Shown piece by piece: positions 7,875 through 16,243 of a DNA stretch of 64,000 bases. Within the stretch, counting starts at the first letter, position 1; the number at the start of each line of letters is the position of its first letter. The stretch covers positions 62,001 to 126,000 of the forward strand of contig QEVF01000004.1 in the NCBI GenBank assembly GCA_003576915.1, given 5' to 3'. Below the pieces are notes generated by a model. That model was not told where the DNA came from. It saw only the letters and a program-made list of their open reading frames with translations, and made no database searches. The position numbers were made by a program, and so were the translations under genes. Source of the stretch: Planctomycetota bacterium (GTDB lineage Bacteria > Planctomycetota > UBA8742 > UBA2392).

Positions 7875-8696
7875 CTACGGCCATGCCGCCGGGTTCAAGC
7901 CATAGAACTCCGCCAAAAGGCCGTACAACTCGACGTGGCACGCCTGAAGCCGCCTGCTGTCTTCAAAGAAGGCCTCCGTGGCCACGGCGAAGAACTCGGC
8001 GGGGTCTTCCGCGCCGTAGGGGTCCAGCACCCCTTCGTGGGCACGCAGGCCGGGCCTTGGCTCCCAGGCCCAATCTTCCGGCGCATCGCCTTCCCCGTCG
8101 AGGGATTGAGCCACTTCCCGCAGGGCCTCAAACTCCCGGCTCATCACCCGCTTCCAGTCCGCGGTCAGCGCCGGGGGCAACAGGGGCGTGCCGTTGGCGG
8201 TTCCGTCTTCCATGTCGAGCTGGTGGGAGAACTCGTGCAGCACCAGGTTGAAACCGTCGTCAGGGCAATCGCAATCCCGAAGCACGTCCTGCCAGGACAG
8301 AATCACGTTGCCACGCTCCCAGGCTTCACCCAGGTTCTCTTCGTCCACCTGTTCTTCGAGGCCCAACTCATCGGTCATGACCTGGCGCACGCGCCAGGAG
8401 GCGGGATAGAGCAGCACCGCGCCCATGTGCGGGAAGAAGTCGCTGCGGCGGCCCAGGAGCAGAACGCAGGCATTGGCGGCAATCACGACGCGCATTTCCT
8501 CGCTCACTTCAAGGCCATTGCAGCCCTCAAAGTTCTTCTCGTGCAGAAATACTTGTACGAGGCCTTCGAGTCTGCGCTGCAACTCCGCGGGAAGACGCCT
8601 TACCAGAGGCGCGCGCTGCATGGATTGACGGCGCGCCGCAGACATGGGGACCTGCATCAGCCGGCGACGCCTCAGCTTTCTGAACAGGCCAAACAT
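7875..8696 (-). CDS. mtfA: MtfA-like zinc metallopeptidase (M90 family)
   Basis: A 273-residue M90 peptidase. In enterobacteria MtfA binds the Mlc repressor and has aminopeptidase activity. The zinc site HEFSH is at residues 154-158 (LVLHEFSHQLDMEDG), with the downstream DPAEFFAVATEAFFE segment that supplies the third ligand in the family. FPHMGAVLLYPASW is also typical. No signal peptide, so cytosolic. ATG 8696 follows TAGACT with a 6-nt gap and no ribosome binding site. A pathway role cannot be inferred here, since no Mlc or PTS gene is visible. Confidence 0.88.
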   Translation of the reverse strand: MFGLFRKLRRRRLMQVPMSAARRQSMQRAPLVRRLPAELQRRLEGLVQVFLHEKNFEGCNGLEVSEEMRVVIAANACVLLLGRRSDFFPHMGAVLLYPASWRVRQVMTDELGLEEQVDEENLGEAWERGNVILSWQDVLRDCDCPDDGFNLVLHEFSHQLDMEDGTANGTPLLPPALTADWKRVMSREFEALREVAQSLDGEGDAPEDWAWEPRPGLRAHEGVLDPYGAEDPAEFFAVATEAFFEDSRRLQACHVELYGLLAEFYGLNPAAWP

Positions 8697-8702
8697 GGGC
8701 GC

Positions 8703-8708
8703 AGTCTA
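8703..8708 (-). promoter_or_regulatory. -10 element of leaderless mtfA transcript
   Basis: Extended TGCTAGACT on the minus strand. The hexamer ends 6 nt before the ATG. There is no ribosome binding site. Confidence 0.5.
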
Positions 8709-9182
8709 GCAGCCGCGCCGGAACTGACCGGAAATCGAAAAAAATCCGGCGCGCCGTGAACCGTCTTTGTCATGCCTCGTTTGAGGTATTGTCAACAGCA
8801 CGCGACGCAAAACAGGGGGAGCCGGCGCCGATCACGGCCAAGGCCTCCCGCGAAGGCAAAGCAGGAAGGGTGCAGGGCCTGCCAACCGCTGCGAGGGCGG
8901 AAGGCAAAAGCGGCACCCCGAGAGCTTGGAACCTGCGCGCAGCGTCCCACCCCAACCAACTTGAGATTTGAGCGGCATCCATGCCGCAGGGGCCTTCGCG
9001 TGCGGGCGCCGCTGACACCGGTGCGCAGCCTGAGGGGCTGCGCACCGGTGCACGCGGCCCGGGAGTGCAGCTCACACCAGACCTCGTGGGGAAGCGCCTC
9101 GGCTTTCCCACGCCCCGGGAGCGGGGAGGGCACGGTGCCCTCCCCGTGTTCCATTTGGCACTGGCCTTGTCGCGCGGCCTGC

Positions 9183-9188
9183 TAGACT
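9183..9188 (+). promoter_or_regulatory. -10 element of leaderless addB transcript
   Basis: Extended TGCTAGACT. The hexamer TAGACT ends 7 nt before the ATG at 9196, with no ribosome binding site. Confidence 0.5.
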
Positions 9189-9195
9189 TCGCGCC

Positions 9196-12100
9196 ATGCC
9201 GCAGGCTCACCAGTTTCTGCGCCTCGACTTCAGCCAGGACGCCACGCCCGACGTCGTGCGTGAACTCACGTCAGAGCTGATGCGCGCCGACCCGTTTGAA
9301 CCCGCGCCGGTGGTCTACGTGGCGGGACACGAGCGTAAGGCCCGCGAGGTGCGCCGACAGGTGCGCTCCGAGTTTCCCGAGGGCACGCCCGAGCGGGTGG
9401 CGCGCGAACTGCTCAAGCGCTTTGCCCCTCACCTGCTGCTCAGCCGCGGCGTCGAGCGCGATTTCGACCTCTTTGCCCTCCTCCATGAGGCCCTGCACGA
9501 ACTGGGCATGCAGCGCGGCGCTTCCCGGGCGCTGGTGGACGAGGTGTTGAATGCCTGGCGCCGCATGACCGCCGCCCTGCCCCCCGGTCAGCGCGAATTC
9601 GACGCCCTTGCCTGGCTGGAGAGCCTGGGTCCGCGCGGCAGACTGCTGCGGACGGTCGTGGCCCGCTACGACGAGTCCCTGCGCAGGCGCAGCCGCATCG
9701 ACCACGACGACGTGTTGTGGCACTGCGCCGAACTCCTGCCCCGCTGGCGCCAGTCCGGCTTTGCGCCTCGCCTTGTCGTGGCCGACGAACTGGACGAAGT
9801 GTCCCCCGCCCGCGCGCACTTCCTGACGGCACTTCTGGGTTGCGGTGAGCGCAGCCTCGTGATTCTGCGCGGCACGGGCGAAACCATCCCTTTCCTGCGC
9901 CCGGCCCAGGAAGCACTGCAGGACATCGTGCTGCGCTCGCTCCGCGGCGGGCCCCGCGCGGCCAAAGCCCCCGATGACCATCCGCGCGCAGCCCTGGTGC
10001 GCGCCTGGCTCGAGGGCGCGCCGCTTGCGCTTCCCAGCGGCGTGAGCGTGAGACAATGCCCCACCCGCCAGGCTGAACTTGCCGCCTGCGTGCGCGACAT
10101 CAAGCGGCTGGCCTTCTCCGGCGTCAGCCTCGACCGCATCGCTGTGGCCCTGCCCCGCGCCGAGCATTATGCCGCGATCCTCGATGAGGTCTTCAGCGAT
10201 GCGGGCGTGCCCTTTGATTCGCCCCTGGAAGAACCCCTGTCGGACACCCCTCCCGTGGCGGCCCTGCTGGGTCTGGTACGCTGCGCGCGGCTGGGCTTTG
10301 AACGGGCGGAATTGCTCGATGCCCTGGCTTCACCACTGTTGTGTTTTGGCGCCGCCAGCGACGAAGAGCGCGCCCGGCGCCTTGCGCGCCTGGAGCAAAT
10401 CAGCCGCGACGCCGGAGTCGTGGGCGGACCCAGCTTGAAGGAGGACTGGCTCAAGCCGCTGGAGTCGGCGGCGGAGAAGCCCGCGGCGCAAGACCTGCGG
10501 TTCCTGGAGTCACTGTTTCAGGGGTTGCAGCCCTTTGCCAGACGGGAAGTCCGCCCGGCCGCGTTCTTTGACGCCCTCAAGCGCCTGACTGAAGCCAGTG
10601 AGATGTCCCGCGTACTGAAACTGGACGCGCGTAAAGGCCTGCCCGGCGCCGCACGGCGCATGGCCGCCCTGCACGAGTTCGGGCGCCTGACCAGGGACCT
10701 GCTGGAGGGCTTTGCGCGCATCGGCGATCAGCCCATGTCCGGCGCTGAGTTGCACCGCGCTCTCGTAGAGCAGGCCCAGACCCGGGGTGTGCGCGAGCCG
10801 GAGAGCGATGGCCCGCGTGTGCGGGTGCTGGGTCTCAAGGAACTGAGGGGTTCGGCCTTCGAGCACGTGTTTGTGCTGGGCCTGACGGATCGCGACCTTC
10901 CCCTGAGCGAGGGAGACTCGATGTTCCTTTCGCGCGGCGTGCTCGAAGAAGTCGAAGGGGCGCTGGGCGCGGCTGCCGCCCGCACGCTGTGTCTGCCCGT
11001 GGACACCGCAGCGCAGTCCGACTACCTCTTTTCGGGCCTGCTGCTCAGCGGCCGCGAGAGCTTGTGCCTGTCCCTGCCCCGGCAAGAGGGTGAGACGCCC
11101 TTTGTGGCGGCCGCGCCCCTGGCCCGGCTGCTGGCTCTGGCCGGCCTCCAGATCAACGACATGGCCCGCCAGCCGGACTTGGCGCCGGTGTCGGAAGGCG
11201 AACTCTCGGCCGCCGCGGGCATGGCCCTGCGCGAGGTGGAACTGGGAGCCCCAGCCCTGGGCCGGCTGACACTGGATGCTGCATTTCTCGGCGCGGGGGT
11301 TCGCGGGCGCGAAGTTGAACTCTGCCGAAGCGACGTGACGGCGCCCCCGACAGCCTTTGACGGGCTCGTGGGCGGACTGCCCGAACTGGCCGCGGCCTTC
11401 TCGGCGCAGGCGCCTGACGCCACGCGCCACGTGTTCAGCCCGTCTCAACTGGACACTTACGCGGAGTGCCCCCAGCGCTTCTGGCTGCGCTATGTGCTGC
11501 ACATCCGCCAGCCCGAAGAACCCACGCGCGACACGCCCCCCACGGCCGTGGGCACGCTGGTCCATCGCGTGTTCGAGCTGTTCGTGCACGCGCTGCGCCT
11601 CAGTCTCGGTCAGCCCGCGCTGCTGGAAAACCCCCTCGAACGCCGGCCGGTCATGGTCCGCAGTCTCGCCGACGACGAAGAGGAAGCGCGCAGCCGGGCG
11701 CGCGAACTCATGCGCCAGGCCCTGGCATCGGCACGTGATGAACTCAAGCCCCACGGCGCATTCTGGGCCGGCACCCTGCGCCTGCTTGGCGCAGGCCTCG
11801 ACGGCAACAGCGAGCTGGGTCTGGGTCTGCTGGCCCGGTTCATCGACCATGAACTCGAGCGTAACGCCGCGGGCCTGGGCATCCGCTTTGTGGAGTTGCG
11901 CATCGGCCCCGGCGAAACGGCGACCGAAGACCAGCCCGATGTCTGCGCCGGCGCGCTGGACATGCCCCTGGGTCAAGGTTTCATCCGCCTGCGGGGCAGC
12001 ATTGACCGCGTCGATGAAGGCCCCCAGGGCCTCGAAATCATTGACTACAAGACGGGCTCCTCCAAGACCACCGCCGAGGTCCGCGACGGCGCCGCCTTTC

Positions 12101-12498
12101 AGCTTCCCGTTTACCTGGCAGCCGTCAGCGCGAAAACCGGCAGCGCCCCCCACGGAATGTCTTACCTCAAAACGCCGCCCATCGGCGTCATCAGCCTCAA
12201 CGACGTCACGCAGCAGCGCGGCAAGCCCGCCTATAACGTCCCCGAGCTGGTGACCAGGCACCTGCCCCGACGCCTCGAGGCCATGCTCGACGCATTGTCC
12301 AGGGGGGTGTTTGTGCATCTGCCTTGGCGGCCGCCCGGAGGCTCGCCCTGCAGCTACTGCGAGTTCGCCACCGCCTGCGCCCGCCACGACGACGTCATCG
12401 TGAAGCGGCAGCAGCGCGTGGCCCAGGGAGACGCCGCGTCCGTCGCCGGCGCCTATCGGCCCGATGCCGCGCCGGGCGCCAAGGAGGAGACGGAATGA
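9196..12498 (+). CDS. addB: AddB-like helicase/exonuclease subunit (PD-(D/E)XK nuclease)
   Basis: 1100 residues, about the size of AddB, the non-translocating subunit of the AddAB recombinational-repair complex that processes double-strand ends. The helicase-like body is divergent and no clean Walker A is visible. The C-terminal nuclease is clear: FSPSQLDTYAECPQRFW (about 745-765), GTLVHRVFELF, GSIDRVD, IDYKTG (catalytic D-x-K, about 950) and QLPVYL. A first cysteine in YAECPQ plus PCSYCEFATAC near 1050 supplies the four-cysteine Fe-S pattern characteristic of AddB-type nucleases. The stop codon overlaps the addA start (ATGA), so the subunits are translationally coupled. Confidence 0.87.
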   Translation: MPQAHQFLRLDFSQDATPDVVRELTSELMRADPFEPAPVVYVAGHERKAREVRRQVRSEFPEGTPERVARELLKRFAPHLLLSRGVERDFDLFALLHEALHELGMQRGASRALVDEVLNAWRRMTAALPPGQREFDALAWLESLGPRGRLLRTVVARYDESLRRRSRIDHDDVLWHCAELLPRWRQSGFAPRLVVADELDEVSPARAHFLTALLGCGERSLVILRGTGETIPFLRPAQEALQDIVLRSLRGGPRAAKAPDDHPRAALVRAWLEGAPLALPSGVSVRQCPTRQAELAACVRDIKRLAFSGVSLDRIAVALPRAEHYAAILDEVFSDAGVPFDSPLEEPLSDTPPVAALLGLVRCARLGFERAELLDALASPLLCFGAASDEERARRLARLEQISRDAGVVGGPSLKEDWLKPLESAAEKPAAQDLRFLESLFQGLQPFARREVRPAAFFDALKRLTEASEMSRVLKLDARKGLPGAARRMAALHEFGRLTRDLLEGFARIGDQPMSGAELHRALVEQAQTRGVREPESDGPRVRVLGLKELRGSAFEHVFVLGLTDRDLPLSEGDSMFLSRGVLEEVEGALGAAAARTLCLPVDTAAQSDYLFSGLLLSGRESLCLSLPRQEGETPFVAAAPLARLLALAGLQINDMARQPDLAPVSEGELSAAAGMALREVELGAPALGRLTLDAAFLGAGVRGREVELCRSDVTAPPTAFDGLVGGLPELAAAFSAQAPDATRHVFSPSQLDTYAECPQRFWLRYVLHIRQPEEPTRDTPPTAVGTLVHRVFELFVHALRLSLGQPALLENPLERRPVMVRSLADDEEEARSRARELMRQALASARDELKPHGAFWAGTLRLLGAGLDGNSELGLGLLARFIDHELERNAAGLGIRFVELRIGPGETATEDQPDVCAGALDMPLGQGFIRLRGSIDRVDEGPQGLEIIDYKTGSSKTTAEVRDGAAFQLPVYLAAVSAKTGSAPHGMSYLKTPPIGVISLNDVTQQRGKPAYNVPELVTRHLPRRLEAMLDALSRGVFVHLPWRPPGGSPCSYCEFATACARHDDVIVKRQQRVAQGDAASVAGAYRPDAAPGAKEETE

Positions 12499-15400
12499 TT
12501 CCGCCGCCCAAGAGCGCCACGGGCCTCAATGAGGGCCAGCGCGCCGCGCTGGACTTGAGCCGCGACCTGCTGGTCGACGCCGGGGCCGGCGCGGGCAAGA
12601 CGCAGGTGCTGGCCCTGCGGATGCTGGCCCTGCTGGAACTGGAGCTGGCGGCCGTGAACGAGATCGTGGCCTTCACTTTCACTGACAAGGCCGCCGCCGA
12701 AATGCGCGACCGCGTGCAGCGGCTGCTGCTCGAGCGCATCGCGGAGCTGGAGCTGGTGCAGCGGCAGTCGCGCGAGCCCCTGCCGCAGCTCAAGGCGCTG
12801 GCACGGGCCCGAGCCGAGTTCAGCCTCAACCGGATTACGACCGTACACGGGTTCTGTCATCGCCTGCTCTCCGACCACGCCTGGGAAGCGGGCTTGGAGC
12901 CCGGCGCGCCCATGCTGGAGGAGCGTGCGCAGCGGCTGGCGCGGCGCGCGGCCGTTCAGCGCGTGCTGACGCGCACGCGCGTGGACGACGACGCGTCCGG
13001 CGCAGCCGCCCTGCAGCGCCTGGGCACCGTGACGCGCCTTTACACGCTGTCCCGCACCCTGGAGACTCTGCTGGAGCGGAGGCATGAAGTCGGCCCTGCC
13101 CTGGAACTGGCCCAGGCCGCCTGGCAGAACCCGCAGCCTGAGCTGGCACGCCGGCGCGGCGAACTGGGCAAGCTTCTGGCGGCCGCCTTTCAGCCGGCGC
13201 TGAAGATTCTCGCGAAGCTGCCGCTGGCAGAGCTCCGTGTCGTTTCCACCGACGACAAGCTGCGCCAGAAGGTCAGTGAAGTGGCAAGGGTGCTGTCTCT
13301 GGGCGAGTCGGGGCAGGCCTTCGAGGTCCTGCGCCATGAGCTGCTTCGCGCCGACCTCGGACCGCGCAGCTTCAACGCTCTCGGAGCGGCCAAGAAGTGG
13401 ACCAACGCCCCCGGCGCGCTGGAGGCCTGCCGGGACATTCTGACCCAGGCCGCCGGGGCGCTGTCGGAGAGTGCAGGGGGCTGGCTGGCACTGAACCTGG
13501 ACCCCGCACACGAACTGCGCACCGCAGCCGCCCTGCAGGATCTCAAGATCGTGTTCGAGCGTGTTTGCGCCGCCTACGGCGAGGAGTGCGGCGGCAGCCT
13601 GGACTTCCTGGACCTCGAACTGCGCGCCCTGCACCTGCTGCAGACCCAGGCCGAAGTGGCCCAGCGCCTTTGCCGCCGCTCGCGTTACCTGCTGATAGAC
13701 GAGTACCAGGACACCAACCCCACCCAGAATCTGCTGTTCAGGGAGTTGCTGGCGCGGGCCCACCATCCCGGCCGATTTTTTGCCGTCGGTGACGCCAAGC
13801 AGTCCATTTACGGCTTTCGCGGAGCTGACGTCGGCGTGTTCAACGAGGCGCGAGCCGCCGTGGAGCAACGCAACACGAACCTGGGCGTACTGCACCGGCC
13901 CAGCCTGCTTCCCTGGGGCCTGGAGGCGCCGGACGCGCCGGAGCGACAGCGCGGCATTGTGGTGATGAACGCCAACTATCGCACAGTGAAGCGGCTGCTG
14001 GAGGCGGGCAACGAACTGCTGGGGTCCATGCTGCAGCGCGACGACTACCGGCGTTTTGACGCCAGGCCCGGGCCCATGACCGCGGGCCGACCGGCGGAGG
14101 GCGACGAGCTTCCCGTCGAGCTTCACTTCATGAGCGACAGTGCGCGGCGCACGCCGGAAGGCGCGCCCGATGAAAGCGAACTGGTGGCGAGTCTCGTCAA
14201 GCGGGCCTGCGCGCAGGGCGCCAAACTGAGCGACATCGCATTGCTGGTGCGCACTCGCTCGAACAATGGGGCCTTGCTGCAGGCCTTTGCGCGCCATGGC
14301 ATAGGGCTCGTGGCCATGGGCGAAGGCGGCCTGCTGGCCACCCGGGAAGCCATGGACTGCGTGAACCTCCTGCGCGTGCTGGCCAACGAAAACGACGACA
14401 TCGCGCTGATCGGCCTGCTGCGCTCGCCCCTGGGCGGCCTTTCCGACCTGTGCCTGACGCGGCTGGCGCCGCGTCCCGGCGAGGCCGTTTTGCCCCTGAT
14501 CCGGCGGCTTGAGCGGCTGGCGGCCTGTGACGGGCAGGATGCCCGGGCGCTGCGACGCCTGAGCGACGTGCTGGCTTCACTGCGTCAGGAGGCGGGACGC
14601 CAATCACCCGCCAGGCTGCTGGCGCGCGGGCTTGCCGGCCTCGGGGCCGGGCTTGCGTTCAGCCACGGCTCGGGCGCGGAGCAGAGGCTGGCCAACCTTG
14701 AGCGCATGCAGGAAGTCGTGCGCGAGACTCAGGGCCAGTTCTCATCCCTGGCGGCCCTCACCCGCGAACTGGCGCGCCGCATCGAGGAAGGAGACGATGA
14801 AACCCAGGGCCAGCCTCAGACTCAGGGCGAGTATGTAAGGCTGTTGACGATTCACGGCTCCAAGGGGCTGGAGTTTCCCATCGTGATCCTCCCTGACGTC
14901 GGCAACCAGCTCAGCGCCAACAACACGCTGCTGGTGCGCGACCTGCCGCCCGCCGAAGAAGCAGGCCGTCCCATGGGGCTGTACCTGCCGTGGCTGGGCG
15001 ACGACGAAGCGCGGGGCAAGCCCACACCGGACTTCGAGGCCTGGCGCGCGACTCTCGACGCGAAAGAGCGAGCGCGCGCGGAGTACCTGCGCCTTTTCTA
15101 CGTGGCCTTTACCCGAGCCAAGGACAGGCTCATCCTCACCGGCTATGTGCCCGACGAAATCAGAACCGGGAGCAGCGCCTCCTGGGCCGACCTTCTTCTG
15201 GCGCGGCTTGGCAGCGGCGGATTTGGCGACAGCGGCCAGGCGCTGCCGGGGGTCCACCTGACCTGGCACAGGAAACTGTCAGTCACGCAGCCCATGAGTC
15301 ACGGCCCCATGCTTGCGCGTCTGCAGCAGGCCGGCGAGTCGGGAATGCTGCCGCTGTCCCGCGAGGTGGACCGCTCGCTCGTGGCGCCCCTGGCGCCGCG

Positions 15401-15887
15401 GCTGCCCCCGCCACGCCCCGTGGAGCCCGAATCCGTCGAGTTCGGCACGCTCGTGCACTCCGAACTTGAGCGGCGTATACTCGCCCGAGCCCGCGGCCTG
15501 CACCTGGAGCTGGGTCGCCTGCGCCCCGACATCGCCGGCCACGTGCTGCGCGCCGAGGAGGCCCTGGCCACGCTTCCGCGCGCCCGCGAGTTCCCGGAGT
15601 GGCGCATCTTTGACTCCGATGGCGAGCGCAGGCTGGACCTGCTGCGCGTGCGCGACGGCGACGAGTACGACATCGTCGATTTCAAAACCGACCGCGTCAG
15701 CGCCGACCAGATGGCTGAACACGCGCGGGCAGAACACGGCGGGCAGTTGAGGTCCTACGCGGGGCTGCTGCGGCGGTTTTTGGCCATGCGCGGCCGCAAG
15801 GCGGCAAAGCTGCGGCTACTGGTGTGTTTTACTGCGCCGGAAGTTCCGGCCGGTCAGAGGCTGGTGGAAATCGAGGAAAACCCATGA
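12495..15887 (+). CDS. addA: AddA-like UvrD-family helicase/nuclease subunit
   Basis: 1130-residue ATP-dependent 3'-5' DNA helicase-nuclease. Walker A is AGAGAGKT (29-36). Later motifs include FTFTDKAAAEMRDR, TVHGFCHRLL, LIDEYQDTNPTQ (Walker B), VGDAKQSIYGFRGAD, MNANYRT, LTIHGSKGLEFP and LRLFYVAFTRAKDRLIL. The C-terminal nuclease shows FGTLVHSELE, ERRLDLL and IVDFKTD (D-x-K near 1060). Start ATG 12495 overlaps the addB stop and is preceded by AAGGAGGAG, so the longer open frame beginning at 12324 inside addB is not used. It acts with AddB to resect breaks for RecA loading. The stop overlaps the next gene (ATGA). Confidence 0.95.
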   Translation: MIPPPKSATGLNEGQRAALDLSRDLLVDAGAGAGKTQVLALRMLALLELELAAVNEIVAFTFTDKAAAEMRDRVQRLLLERIAELELVQRQSREPLPQLKALARARAEFSLNRITTVHGFCHRLLSDHAWEAGLEPGAPMLEERAQRLARRAAVQRVLTRTRVDDDASGAAALQRLGTVTRLYTLSRTLETLLERRHEVGPALELAQAAWQNPQPELARRRGELGKLLAAAFQPALKILAKLPLAELRVVSTDDKLRQKVSEVARVLSLGESGQAFEVLRHELLRADLGPRSFNALGAAKKWTNAPGALEACRDILTQAAGALSESAGGWLALNLDPAHELRTAAALQDLKIVFERVCAAYGEECGGSLDFLDLELRALHLLQTQAEVAQRLCRRSRYLLIDEYQDTNPTQNLLFRELLARAHHPGRFFAVGDAKQSIYGFRGADVGVFNEARAAVEQRNTNLGVLHRPSLLPWGLEAPDAPERQRGIVVMNANYRTVKRLLEAGNELLGSMLQRDDYRRFDARPGPMTAGRPAEGDELPVELHFMSDSARRTPEGAPDESELVASLVKRACAQGAKLSDIALLVRTRSNNGALLQAFARHGIGLVAMGEGGLLATREAMDCVNLLRVLANENDDIALIGLLRSPLGGLSDLCLTRLAPRPGEAVLPLIRRLERLAACDGQDARALRRLSDVLASLRQEAGRQSPARLLARGLAGLGAGLAFSHGSGAEQRLANLERMQEVVRETQGQFSSLAALTRELARRIEEGDDETQGQPQTQGEYVRLLTIHGSKGLEFPIVILPDVGNQLSANNTLLVRDLPPAEEAGRPMGLYLPWLGDDEARGKPTPDFEAWRATLDAKERARAEYLRLFYVAFTRAKDRLILTGYVPDEIRTGSSASWADLLLARLGSGGFGDSGQALPGVHLTWHRKLSVTQPMSHGPMLARLQQAGESGMLPLSREVDRSLVAPLAPRLPPPRPVEPESVEFGTLVHSELERRILARARGLHLELGRLRPDIAGHVLRAEEALATLPRAREFPEWRIFDSDGERRLDLLRVRDGDEYDIVDFKTDRVSADQMAEHARAEHGGQLRSYAGLLRRFLAMRGRKAAKLRLLVCFTAPEVPAGQRLVEIEENP

Positions 15888-16243
15888 AGGCCGGACACAT
15901 TGAACTGCCTGTCAGCGACCCTGTGCGCAGCATGAAGTTCTACACAGAGGTTCTGGGCTTCAAGCTCGACGTCAATCAGGACAACCGCTTCATCTGGCTC
16001 ACCAGCAACGGCTACACGCTGCTGTTACGGCCCGGGAAGCCGGCAACGGGAGACTTCAGCGCATCTCCCAACCTCTGCCTCTATGTGGCCGACGTCGCCG
16101 GCGCCGTGCACCGCCTGGCAGCTCACGGCGTTCAGCTCATCGAGCACTCGAGCTGCATCCACTTCCGCGATCCGGATGGTCACTGGTTCCAGGTCGCCAA
16201 CCCGGGCGATGACCACAGCTCCGACGCCGCTAGCGGCGCCTGA
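15884..16243 (+). CDS. VOC (glyoxalase/bleomycin-resistance) family protein
   Basis: A 119-residue single-module VOC protein: HIELPVSDPVRSMKFYTEVLGF at the N-terminus and IHFRDPDGHWFQVANPG at the C-terminus. One VOC module normally dimerises to form a metal site. H5 and the acidic or Gln residues expected at the partner positions are only partly evident. Family members include glyoxalase I, dioxygenases and antibiotic-binding proteins, so the substrate is unknown. ATG 15884 overlaps the addA TGA, placing it as third gene of the addBA operon. Its last 14 bp overlap the tail of the convergent minus-strand gene. Confidence 0.82.
   Translation: MKAGHIELPVSDPVRSMKFYTEVLGFKLDVNQDNRFIWLTSNGYTLLLRPGKPATGDFSASPNLCLYVADVAGAVHRLAAHGVQLIEHSSCIHFRDPDGHWFQVANPGDDHSSDAASGA

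Larger units (their letters stand above)
8697..9195. repeat. 499-nt intergenic region with a cluster of four inverted repeats
   Basis: No coding sequence is convincing here, and both divergent genes look leaderless. The right half holds palindromes: 8972-8987 (GCGGCAT/ATGCCGC), 9016-9050 (a perfect 15-bp stem CACCGGTGCGCAGCC with loop tgagg), 9085-9112 (11-bp stem CGTGGGGAAGC with one G-U) and 9122-9146 (12-bp stem CGGGGAGGGCAC). They do not match the 155-bp repeat family. They may be REP-like elements, protein-binding sites or RNA structures. Confidence 0.6.

Noticed and set aside
8756..9280. Several overlapping open frames in the intergenic region before addB
   Set aside because: All are Arg/Pro/Ala-rich on both strands, lack ribosome binding sites and cross strong palindromes. 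The region is better explained as non-coding.
12324..12494. Upstream extension of addA to 12324
   Set aside because: It overlaps addB coding sequence out of frame and is Arg-rich. The ATG at 12495 has AAGGAGGAG and overlaps the addB stop.
10510..14297. Two minus-strand open frames of more than 600 codons
   Set aside because: They mirror addB and addA, which carry intact helicase and nuclease motifs. No domain is recognisable in the antisense reading.
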